Positions 11,739-22,525 of a stretch of DNA of 64,000 bases are shown piece by piece (the first letter of the stretch is position 1; every line of letters begins with the position of its first letter). The position numbers and the translations under genes were made by a program. The notes under the pieces were generated by a model. The model did not search any database. It saw only the letters and a program-made list of their open reading frames with translations, and was not told the origin of the DNA. Source of the stretch: Amia ocellicauda (Eukaryota > Chordata > Actinopteri > Amiiformes > Amiidae); the NCBI RefSeq assembly GCF_036373705.1, contig NW_027102783.1, forward strand, positions 5,001 to 69,000, written 5' to 3'.

Positions 11739-13361
11739 TTCTCTCACCTGAACCAGTAACTCGCTGCCACAGCTCAACCTGTAGCTCTGTTGCCCGAACC
11801 GGAACCAGAAACCAACCAAGTCTTTGCCGGCAACAGAAGAGTTAAACTGGGAGAAGGAGATTGAGCCGTACGAAGAATTCTTTTAAAGGACTTTATTAAA
11901 TAAAGAACTTTACAGACTGCGCATGCCCGCCTGTGCCCACCTGATCAGTGGAGTTTTACAGCTGGACAATTGAGTAAGTCGAATGTATATGAAAGTGTTC
12001 AGTCATTTAAATAGCTATTTGAGTCTTAAGAAACTTGACCCTTGGAACGAACAGGGCCCTGCTTTCCTCAAAGACTTTGTCTTCAAGTAACTACGGTGGA
12101 ACCCTGCTTACAAAGAAGATTTTGTGCACAACCTTGGAGCCTTCAAACCAGTGGAAAATCTGTTTGGAAAAGACTCTAATTTCGCGAAACCCCAACTTCC
12201 AGGTGCATCGACTGAGTGGAAGTTCTTGGACAAAGCCGAACCGCACTGCCTTTGTTCCAAACCACACGGACCATGTGCCGTGTGCTGTGATCTGAGCCCG
12301 AAGACAGAGAGGCCTCTCTGCGACGAAGTTCAGATAAGTTTAACAGTTTGGAGTTCATGATTCATGACATTTGAGAAATCAATTAGAAATGTTATTCTGT
12401 GATTCATAACTCTAGAATGTGTAATATCATTTAGTTTTCTTAAATATAAATGTGTGTTGCATTAAACTGTTTTGTTGATAATTTTAGAAATAAAATCTGT
12501 CAACCCCGAGAAATATCTTCTCATTCCTGTTTAACTGTTTAGTCTGAAATTGACACAAGTCAATAGACGTTAGATTATTGGTGGCCCTGCCTATCCTTGA
12601 TCATTGAATAATAATCAGTTAAGGGAAATTGTGGTAACAAGTAACGATAGGATCTTTCTCGGCACCTAAACGTAAATGAGACTGATATATATATAACGAG
12701 AAGTTACCTGACATAAATACTAACCTGCGTAGTTATTTAATGTCTGACTAACAATACTAACGAGAGACTCACCTTCGTCTTACTAACCGGTATTGTAGTT
12801 AATGTGTTTATAACCTTTTTTGTTTAACGATTTGTGTGTTATCATATGCGATCCCATGGTCTTTGATTTGGTCACGGAAGTGATTTGTCTTTGATTTGTT
12901 GATCTAGAGTTGAATTTTGATTAGCTTTTCCCTTTTGTATAATTAGTGTAGTGCTACATTTAGTCTTTGTTTTTGAATAAATTTAACAATTTATATCTTT
13001 GGAATTGGTGTCTGTGTCCAATTATTACAGAAATTGAGTTCTACAAGATTCCAGGATTCGTGATAAGGTGATACTATAAATTCACTTCTTAAATTGAAAT
13101 TTATAAGTGTACCTTACGATACAACTGATAGCACTGCAACTCAGTGTAGGTGTGCGTTCAGTCCGGCAAACACAACATTTCAGTTATGAAACGCTTTCTA
13201 CAGGTGATGTATAAATGTAATATTTTCACACATTTGAATAAGTTTGATTTGATACAAGATTTATGAAGTTGACCAAACAAAATGACATAATATTTTTCAG
13301 GGGATAAAAATCTCACGACACAATTGGGTAGTCCTCACGGCACACGGGTTGAAAACCACTG
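10364..13361 (+). mobile_element. Complete-length hAT-like element with full LTR
   Basis: Long left arm (891 bp), a complete-length LTR, and right arm to CCACTG with AGCCAAGC on both sides. A good reference copy for the nested structure. Confidence 0.9.
11255..13123 (+). mobile_element. Solo LTR, complete length (1869 bp)
   Basis: Reference copy: ACTG at 11251-11254, TGTAGCG at the left end, CGATACA at the right end, ACTG at 13124-13127. It contains a long (CT)n tract near 11692-11756. No gag, pol or env sequence is present, so the internal region was lost by LTR-LTR recombination before the unit was amplified. Confidence 0.92.
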
Positions 13362-13431
13362 AGCCAAGCCACGGTGCTTCTTGGCTTTGCACGGCCACTG
13401 AGACTGCCAGGGGAAGACGGTGAGAAGCTTC

Positions 13432-13520
13432 CCTTCGATAGCTCAGTTGGTAGAGCGGAGGACTGTAGGTTTCAGGCAGCGGGCATCCTTAGGTCGCTGG
13501 TTCAATTCCGGCTCGAAGGA
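13432..13520 (+). tRNA. tRNA-Tyr (GTA) with intron
   Basis: Consensus copy with perfect acceptor stem, anticodon GTA, 16-nt intron at 37/38, and B box GGTTCAATTCC. It sits in one of the units with a complete-length LTR. Confidence 0.95.
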
Positions 13521-13755
13521 AGGCGTGATTATGGTTTGACATCGGTTTTGGACGAGCTCCCAAATGTCAAGCCATTGGAATTGCATGAGGACAAGGAGAA
13601 AACACCGGAAATTCGGATTTGCTGTGGAGAACTCGCATTGCCCAAACATCTCATATGCATGTGACCCTTTTCACCCTGAGCCCAGTTTTCTAAACCGGCC
13701 AGAAAGCGGTCTGGAACAATCATGAAGCCAACACATTGTGAAGCACTTCACTGAA

Positions 13756-13828
13756 GCCCGGGTAGCTCAGCCGGTAGAGCATCAGACTTTTAATCTGAGG
13801 GTCCAGGGTTCGAGTCCCTGTTCGGGCG
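13756..13828 (+). tRNA. tRNA-Lys (TTT), only copy with a T5 terminator
   Basis: Full-length copy with C72, giving a Watson-Crick G1:C72 pair. Uniquely in this array the 3' flank reads GCGCCTTTTTGACC, a canonical five-T Pol III terminator 3 nt after the gene. Every other copy has TTGTT there. This makes it the tRNA-Lys copy with the best sequence grounds for correct termination. Confidence 0.96.
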
Positions 13829-14327
13829 CCTTTTTGACCGAGGGCCATGATGGTGAAAAGCCTGGATGGCCTTCCAGGTGACAATGAAATATGCAGTTGC
13901 GTCTAGGCAAGGTGTCTAGTCCTCTTTGCTTCTTTCGGCAAATATCCAGCCTGGGCAAGTGTTGTCTTCCAGAGGCAAGTCAAGCCAGGAACTCTGAGAG
14001 ATGTTTTTGCCGTTGACGACGTGTCACTTTAGAACAGCACAACATGCATCTCTACTTGACTTGGCACAATCTGTGAGGGTTGGGCCAACACAACGTGTCC
14101 ACACATTTGCAGGCGTCTTGAAATACTTGGAATGACCTGTGGCCCCATGCCATGCAGAAGTCCACAGCTATGCGTGTCAGCATGCTCTGCTCCTCATCCC
14201 CAATGTGCCACTTGTAAGAACTTTGTAAAAAGCGACAGAGAACATGATCAGCAAAGAAACACAATTCTCCTGAGAACGACAATCATCGTGCCGATCGTAA
14301 TCTCAGTGCATACCTGGATGCCCAACA
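13829..14327 (+). other. Unit spacer between tRNA-Lys and the hAT insertion (representative copy)
   Basis: About 500 bp found in every unit downstream of tRNA-Lys. I find no RNA gene, protein-coding exon or transposon ends in it. It contains a T5 (GATGTTTTTGCCG) about 185 bp after tRNA-Lys, the first strong T-run on the + strand in units other than this one. With the Tyr-Lys block it makes up the pre-transposon unit of about 966 bp, running from one AGCCAAGC to the next. Confidence 0.7.
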
Positions 14328-14335
14328 AGCCAAGC

Positions 14336-15350
14336 CAGTGGTTCCCAAGCGTTGTAATGCCACGGCACACTTTGCTGAGACCAAAAACCTTCGCGGCGCA
14401 CCAACATGAAAAAAAAAAAAACGGATTTACTAGGTATTGTCTCACCTGAATGGCAACAGGCTGCTAAAACTATTATCACACGCACATTGCATGTTAAAGT
14501 ATGTCAGTAAGGGAGTAATTTAAAGGGCAAATGTGTGAAGTGCAAGGAGTGGCCCTTAGTGGTTAGGTAAAAAAGTACACAGACAAACTAAATAATCCCT
14601 TGATACAAATCATTTATTTAGTGCAGACAGACCAAGACCAGCCACAATAAACTATTCGCAGTAAATATAAATTCACAGCAAAATAGGTTCAGTTCACAAT
14701 ATCCTATAACAAGCTGCACAAAGGCAGCGCTAGCAGTGGAAAGAACGAAGAACTGCAGGAGAAACGCCGGGGCTATTTAGAGCCCGATTATTCAACACAG
14801 AGGGGGAAAACCAAGGCCAAATGAGACTTAGAGGAACAGGAGACATCCAACAACAGTATAAAGATAAAAAGGAATTCACCACATGTCCCTTTAATCAATT
14901 GCCTTGCAGTTCCACTGTGTAGCGTTATGTTGGGTGTATTTTGATAAGAGCATTAGGGCTCTGAGCTGAAGCACTGATCTAAAGAAGACCTCTCCACCCC
15001 CAAAGTTATCAGATTTCCTTTGCTCATCAGCTTGGAACTGGTTTGCATCAAAGTGACAGTTTTGGGGAGGATGGCACCGAGAAGAGGCCAAATAGGTTGA
15101 ATCCTGCAATGAGATGTCTGGAGAAAGGGGCCTGTAGGTGATAAAAACTCTTTGAAGTGGACGAGAGCCGAAATCCCGACATAGTGCTACGAACCCGGGC
15201 CAACCGGCATTTCCAAAAGATGGCATGGATTGACATCAGTCATAAATCAAGCCCCCCTCCATTAGGACACTGGGGGCTGAAACCGAAATCCAATCTCAAG
15301 AACTCAAGAACCAATCACCTATTGATCTGACAGACTATAAGGAACAGTGC

Positions 15351-15397
<47 letters not shown>

Positions 15398-16500
15398 TTC
15401 TCTCTCACCTGAACCAGTAACTCGCTGCCACAGCTCAACCTGTAGCTCTGTTGCCCGAACCGGAACCAGAAACCAACCAAGTCTTTGCCGGCAACAGAAG
15501 AGTTAAACTGGGAGAAGGAGATTGAGCCGTACGAAGAATTCTTTTAAAGGACTTTATTAAATAAAGAACTTTACAGACTGCGCATGCCCGCCTGTGCCCA
15601 CCTGATCAGTGGAGTTTTACAGCTGGACAATTGAGTAAGTCGAATGTATATGAAAGTGTTCAGTCATTTAAATAGCTATTTGAGTCTTAAGAAACTTGAC
15701 CCTTGGAACGAACAGGGCCCTGCTTTCCTCAAAGACTTTGTCTTCAAGTAACTACGGTGGAACCCTGCTTACAAAGAAGATTTTGTGCACAACCTTGGAG
15801 CCTTCAAACCAGTGGAAAATCTGTTTGGAAAAGACTCTAATTTCGCGAAACCCCAACTTCCAGGTGCATCGACTGAGTGGAAGTTCTTGGACAAAGCCGA
15901 ACCGCACTGCCTTTGTTCCAAACCACACGGACCATGTGCCGTGTGCTGTGATCTGAGCCCGAAGACAGAGAGGCCTCTCTGCGACGAAGTTCAGATAAGT
16001 TTAACAGTTTGGAGTTCATGATTCATGACATTTGAGAAATCAATTAGAAATGTTATTCTGTGATTCATAACTCTAGAATGTGTAATATCATTTAGTTTTC
16101 TTAAATATAAATGTGTGTTGCATTAAACTGTTTTGTTGATAATTTTAGAAATAAAATCTGTCAACCCCGAGAAATATCTTCTCATTCCTGTTTAACTGTT
16201 TAGTCTGAAATTGACACAAGTCAATAGACGTTAGATTATTGGTGGCCCTGCCTATCCTTGATCATTGAATAATAATCAGTTAAGGGAAATTGTGGTAACA
16301 AGTAACGATAGGATCTTTCTCGGCACCTAAACGTAAATGAGACTGATATATATATAACGAGAAGTTACCTGACATAAATACTAACCTGCGTAGTTATTTA
16401 ATGTCTGACTAACAATACTAACGAGAGACTCACCTTCGTCTTACTAACCGGTATTGTAGTTAATGTGTTTATAACCTTTTTTGTTTAACGATTTGTGTGT
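14336..16500 (+). mobile_element. hAT-like element, short left arm, right arm lost
   Basis: Upstream target copy AGCCAAGC at 14328-14335; 582-bp left arm; the LTR follows and then truncated tRNA-Lys. The A-run after CAACATG is broken by a C here. Confidence 0.87.
14918..16500 (+). mobile_element. Solo LTR, 3' end lost
   Basis: Left end after ACTG normal; right end replaced by the tRNA-Lys fragment. Fossil. Confidence 0.87.
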
Positions 16501-16554
16501 TAGAGCATCAGACTTTTAATCTGAGGGTCCAGGGTTCGAGTCCCTGTTCGGGCG
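16501..16554 (+). pseudogene. 5'-truncated tRNA-Lys(TTT) pseudogene
   Basis: Nt 20-73 of tRNA-Lys fused to LTR at the shared breakpoint. The unit belongs to a pair of almost identical tandem units of about 2.73 kb, the next beginning one period downstream. Both share private changes such as GTAAATAGCG in the downstream spacer. Confidence 0.92.
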
Positions 16555-17061
16555 CCTTGTTGACCGAGGGCCATGATGGTGAAAAGCCTGGATGGCCTTC
16601 CAGGTGACAATGAAATATGCAGTTGCGTCTAGGCAAGGTGTCTAGTCCTCTTTGCTTCTTTCGGCAAATATCCAGCCTGGGCAAGTGTTGTCTTCCAGAG
16701 GCAAGTCAAGTCAGGAACTCTGAGAGATGTTTTTGCCGTTGACGACATGTCACTTTAGAACAGCACAACATGCATCTCTACTTGACTTGGCACAATCTGT
16801 GAGGGTTGGGCCAACACAACGTGTCCACACATTTGCAGGCGTCTTGAAATACTTGGAATGACCTGTGGCCCCATGCCATGCAGAAGTCCACAGCTATGCG
16901 TGTCAGCATGCTCTGCTCTTCATCCCCAATGTGCCACTTGTAAGAACTGTGTAAATAGCGACAGAGAACGTGATCAGCAAAGAAACACAATCCTCCTGAG
17001 AACGACAATCATCGTGCCGATCGTAATCTCAGTGCATACCTGGATGCCCAACAAGCCAAGC

Positions 17062-18076
17062 CAGTGGTTCCCAAGCGTTGTAATGCCACGGAACACTTTG
17101 CTGAGACCAAAAACCTTCGCGGCGCACCAACATGAAAAAAAAAAAAAAGGATTTACTAGGTATTGTCTCACCTGAATGGCAACAGGCTGCTAAAACTATT
17201 ATCACACGCACATTGCATGTTAAAGTATGTCAGTAAGGGAGTAATTAAAAGGGCAAATGTGTGAAGTGCAAGGAGTGGCCCTTAGTGGTTAGGTAAAAAA
17301 GTACACTGACAAACTAAATAATCCCTTGATACAAATCATTTATTTAGTGCAGACAGACCAAGACCAGCCACAATAAACTATTCGCAGTAAATATAAATTC
17401 ACAGCAAAATAGGTTCAGTTCACAATATCCTATAACAAGCTGCACAAAGGCAGCGCTAGCAGTGGAAAGAACGAAGAACTGCAGGAGAAACGCCGGGGCT
17501 ATTTAGAGCCCGATTATTCAACACAGAGGGGGAAAACCAGGGCCAAATGAGACTTAGAGGAACAGGAGACATCCAACAACAGTATAAAGATAAAAAGGAA
17601 TTCACCACATGTCCCTTTAATCAATTGCCTTGCAGTTCCACTGTGTAGCGTTATGTTGGGTGTATTTTGATAAGAGCATTTGGGCTCTGAGCTGAAGCAC
17701 TGATCTAAAGAAGACCTCTCCACCCCCAAAGTTATCAGATTTCCTTTGCTCATCAGCTTGGAACCGGTTTGCATCAAAGTGACAGTTTTGGGGTGGATGG
17801 CACCGAGAAGAGGCCAAATAGGTTGAATCCTGCTATGAGATGTCTGGAGAAAGGGGCCTGTAGGTGATAAAAACTCTTTGAAGTGGACGAGAGCCGAAAT
17901 CCCGACATAGAGCTACGAACCCGGGCCAACCGGCATTTCCAAAAGATGGCATGGATTGACATCAGTCATAAATCAAGCCCCCCTCCATTAGGACACTGGG
18001 GGCTGAAACCGAAATCCAATCTCAAGAACTCAAGAACCAATCACCTATTGATCTGACAGACTATAAGGAACAGTGC

Positions 18077-18129
<53 letters not shown>

Positions 18130-19232
18130 TTCTCTCTCACCTGAACCAGTAACTCGCTGCCACAGCTCAACCTGTAGCTCTGTTGCCCGAACCGGAACCA
18201 GAAACCAACCAAGTCTTTGCCGGCAACAGAAGAGTTAAACTGGGAGAAGGAGATTGAGCCGTACGAAGAATTCTTTTAAAGGACTTTATTAAATAAAGAA
18301 CTTTACAGACTGCGCATGCCCGCCTGTGCCCACCTGATCAGTGGAGTTTTACAGCTGGACAATTGAGTAAGTCGAATGTATATGAAAGTGTTCAGTCATT
18401 TAAATAGCTATTTGAGTCTTAAGAAACTTGACCCTTGGAACGAACAGGGCCCTGCTTTCCTCAAAGACTTTGTCTTCAAGTAACTACGGTGGAACCCTGC
18501 TTACAAAGAAGATTTTGTGCACAACCTTGGAGCCTTCAAACCAGTGGAAAATCTGTTTGGAAAAGACTCTAATTTCGCGAAACCCCAACTTCCAGCTGCA
18601 TCGACTGAGTGGAAGTTCTTGGACAAAGCCGAACCGCACTGCCTTTGTTCCAAACCACACGGACCATGTGCCGTGTGCTGTGATCTGAGCCCGAAGACAG
18701 AGAGGCCTCTCTGCGACGAAGTTCAGATAAGTTTAACAGTTTGGAGTTCATGATTCATGACATTTGAGAAATCAATTAGAAATGTTATTCTGTGATTCAT
18801 AACTCTAGAATGTGTAATATCATTTAGTTTTCTTAAATATAAATGTGTGTTGCATTAAACTGTTTTGTTGATAATTTTAGAAATAAAATCTGTCAACCCC
18901 GAGAAATATCTTCTCATTCCTGTTTAACTGTTTAGTCTGAAATTGACACAAGTCAATAGACGTTAGATTATTGGTGGCCCTGCCTATCCTTGATCATTGA
19001 ATAATAATCAGTTAAGGGAAATTGTGGTAACAAGTAACGATAGGATCTTTCTCGGCACCTAAACGTAAATGAGACTGATATATATATAACGAGAAGTTAC
19101 CTGACATAAATACTAACCTGCGTAGTTATTTAATGTCTGACTAACAATACTAACGAGAGACTCACCTTCGTCTTACTAACCGGTATTGTAGTTAATGTGT
19201 TTATAACCTTTTTTGTTTAACGATTTGTGTGT
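17062..19232 (+). mobile_element. hAT-like element, short left arm, right arm lost
   Basis: Part of the recently duplicated 2732-bp unit pair. 582-bp left arm with the private change GTACACTGAC shared with the next copy. Confidence 0.87.
17644..19232 (+). mobile_element. Solo LTR, 3' end lost
   Basis: Shares a private substitution (CCAGCTGCAT) with the following copy. Fossil. Confidence 0.87.
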
Positions 19233-19286
19233 TAGAGCATCAGACTTTTAATCTGAGGGTCCAGGGTTCGAGTCCCTGTTCGGGCG
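19233..19286 (+). pseudogene. 5'-truncated tRNA-Lys(TTT) pseudogene
   Basis: Same structure as the copy at 16501 and in a nearly identical 2732-bp unit, implying a recent duplication of the whole unit. A box absent, B box present. Confidence 0.92.
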
Positions 19287-19793
19287 CCTTGTTGACCGAG
19301 GGCCATGATGGTGAAAAGCCTGGATGGCCTTCCAGGTGACAATGAAATATGCAGTTGCGTCTAGGCAAGGTGTCTAGTCCTCTTTGCTTCTTTCGGCAAA
19401 TATCCAGCCTGGGCAAGTGTTGTCTTCCAGAGGCAAGTCAAGTCAGGAACTCTGAGAGATGTTTTTGCCGTTGACGACGTGTCACTTTAGAACAGCACAA
19501 CATGCATCTCTACTTGACTTGGCACAATCTGTGAGGGTTGGGCCAACACAACGTGTCCACACATTTGCAGGCGTCTTGAAATACTTGGAATGACCTGTGG
19601 CCCCATGCCATGCAGAAGTCCACAGCTATGCGTGTCAGCATGCTCTGCTCTTCATCCCCAATGTGCCACTTGTAAGAACTGTGTAAATAGCGACAGAGAA
19701 CGTGATCAGCAAAGAAACACAATCCTCCTGAGAACGACAATCATCGTGCCGATCGTAATCTCAGTGCATACCTGGATGCCCAACAAGCCAAGC

Positions 19794-20808
19794 CAGTGGT
19801 TCCCAAGCGTTGTAATGCCACGGAACACTTTGCTGAGACCAAAAACCTTCGCGGCGCACCAACATGAAAAAAAAAAAAAAGGATTTACTAGGTATTGTCT
19901 CACCTGAATGGCAACAGGCTGCTAAAACTATTATCACACGCACATTGCATGTTAAAGTATGTCAGTAAGGGAGTAATTAAAAGGGCAAATGTGTGAAGTG
20001 CAAGGAGTGGCCCTTAGTGGTTAGGTAAAAAAGTACACTGACAAACTAAATAATCCCTTGATACAAATCATTTATTTAGTGCAGACAGACCAAGACCAGC
20101 CACAATAAACTATTCGCAGTAAATATAAATTCACAGCAAAATAGGTTCAGTTCACAATATCCTATAACAAGCTGCACAAAGGCAGCGCTAGCAGTGGAAA
20201 GAACGAAGAACTGCAGGAGAAACGCCGGGGCTATTTAGAGCCCGATTATTCAACACAGAGGGGGAAAACCAGGGCCAAATGAGACTTAGAGGAACAGGAG
20301 ACATCCAACAACAGTATAAAGATAAAAAGGAATTCACCACATGTCCCTTTAATCAATTGCCTTGCAGTTCCACTGTGTAGCGTTATGTTGGGTGTATTTT
20401 GATAAGAGCATTTGGGCTCTGAGCTGAAGCACTGATCTAAAGAAGACCTCTCCACCCCCAAAGTTATCAGATTTCCTTTGCTCATCAGCTTGGAACCGGT
20501 TTGCATCAAAGTGACAGTTTTGGGGTGGATGGCACCGAGAAGAGGCCAAATAGGTTGAATCCTGCTATGAGATGTCTGGAGAAAGGGGCCTGTAGGTGAT
20601 AAAAACTCTTTGAAGTGGACGAGAGCCGAAATCCCGACATAGAGCTACGAACCCGGGCCAACCGGCATTTCCAAAAGATGGCATGGATTGACATCAGTCA
20701 TAAATCAAGCCCCCCTCCATTAGGACACTGGGGGCTGAAACCGAAATCCAATCTCAAGAACTCAAGAACCAATCACCTATTGATCTGACAGACTATAAGG
20801 AACAGTGC

Positions 20809-20861
<53 letters not shown>

Positions 20862-21964
20862 TTCTCTCTCACCTGAACCAGTAACTCGCTGCCACAGCTC
20901 AACCTGTAGCTCTGTTGCCCGAACCGGAACCAGAAACCAACCAAGTCTTTGCCGGCAACAGAAGAGTTAAACTGGGAGAAGGAGATTGAGCCGTACGAAG
21001 AATTCTTTTAAAGGACTTTATTAAATAAAGAACTTTACAGACTGCGCATGCCCGCCTGTGCCCACCTGATCAGTGGAGTTTTACAGCTGGACAATTGAGT
21101 AAGTCGAATGTATATGAAAGTGTTCAGTCATTTAAATAGCTATTTGAGTCTTAAGAAACTTGACCCTTGGAACGAACAGGGCCCTGCTTTCCTCAAAGAC
21201 TTTGTCTTCAAGTAACTACGGTGGAACCCTGCTTACAAAGAAGATTTTGTGCACAACCTTGGAGCCTTCAAACCAGTGGAAAATCTGTTTGGAAAAGACT
21301 CTAATTTCGCGAAACCCCAACTTCCAGCTGCATCGACTGAGTGGAAGTTCTTGGACAAAGCCGAACCGCACTGCCTTTGTTCCAAACCACACGGACCATG
21401 TGCCGTGTGCTGTGATCTGAGCCCGAAGACAGAGAGGCCTCTCTGCGACGAAGTTCAGATAAGTTTAACAGTTTGGAGTTCATGATTCATGACATTTGAG
21501 AAATCAATTAGAAATGTTATTCTGTGATTCATAACTCTAGAATGTGTAATATCATTTAGTTTTCTTAAATATAAATGTGTGTTGCATTAAACTGTTTTGT
21601 TGATAATTTTAGAAATAAAATCTGTCAACCCCGAGAAATATCTTCTCATTCCTGTTTAACTGATTAGTATGAAATTGACACAAGTCAATAGACGTTAGAT
21701 TATTGGTGGCCCTGCCTATCCTTGATCATTGAATAATAATCAGTTAAGGGAAATTGTGGTAACAAGTAACGATAGGATCTTTCTCGGCACCTAAACGTAA
21801 ATGAGACTGATATATATATAACGAGAAGTTACCTGACATAAATACTAACCTGCGTAGTTATTTAATGTCTGACTAACAATACTAACGAGAGACTCACCTT
21901 CGTCTTACTAACCGGTATTGTAGTTAATGTGTTTATAACCTTTTTTGTTTAACGATTTGTGTGT
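19794..21964 (+). mobile_element. hAT-like element, short left arm, right arm lost
   Basis: Second member of the nearly identical pair, same short left arm and the same private GTACACTGAC change. Confidence 0.87.
20376..21964 (+). mobile_element. Solo LTR, 3' end lost
   Basis: Nearly identical to the preceding copy; right end replaced by the CTT-anticodon tRNA-Lys fragment. Confidence 0.87.
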
Positions 21965-22018
21965 TAGAGCATCAGACTCTTAATCTGAGGGTCCAGGGTT
22001 CGAGTCCGTGTTCGGGCG
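21965..22018 (+). pseudogene. 5'-truncated tRNA-Lys pseudogene with anticodon CTT
   Basis: Shares the truncation breakpoint, but the anticodon loop reads GACTCTTAATC, changing TTT to CTT (the other lysine anticodon). The T-stem has CCGTG instead of CCCTG, breaking one pair. As the A box is missing, the anticodon change is unlikely to have any effect. Confidence 0.9.
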
Positions 22019-22525
22019 CCTTGTTGACCGAGGGCCATGATGGTGAAAAGCCTGGATGGCCTTCCAGGTGACAATGAAATATGCAGTTGCGTCTAGGCAA
22101 GGTGTCTAGTCCTCTTTGCTTCTTTCGGCAAATATCCAGCCTGGGCAAGTGTTGTCTTCCAGAGGCAAGTCAAGCCAGGAACTCTGAGAGATGTTTTTGC
22201 CGTTGACGACGTGTCACTTTAGAACAGCACAACATGCATCTCTACTTGACTTGGCACAATCTGTGAGGGTTGGGCCAACACAACGTGTCCACACATTTGC
22301 AGGCGTCTTGAAATACTTGGAATGACCTGTGGCCCCATGCCATGCAGAAGTCCACAGCTATGCGTGTCAGCATGCTCTGCTCTTCATCCCCAATGTGCCA
22401 CTTGTAAGAACTGTGTAAAAAGCGACAGAGAACGTGATCAGCAAAGAAACACAATTCTCCTGAGAACGACAATCATCGTGCCGATCGTAATCTCAGTGCA
22501 TACCTGGATGCCCAACAAGCCAAGC

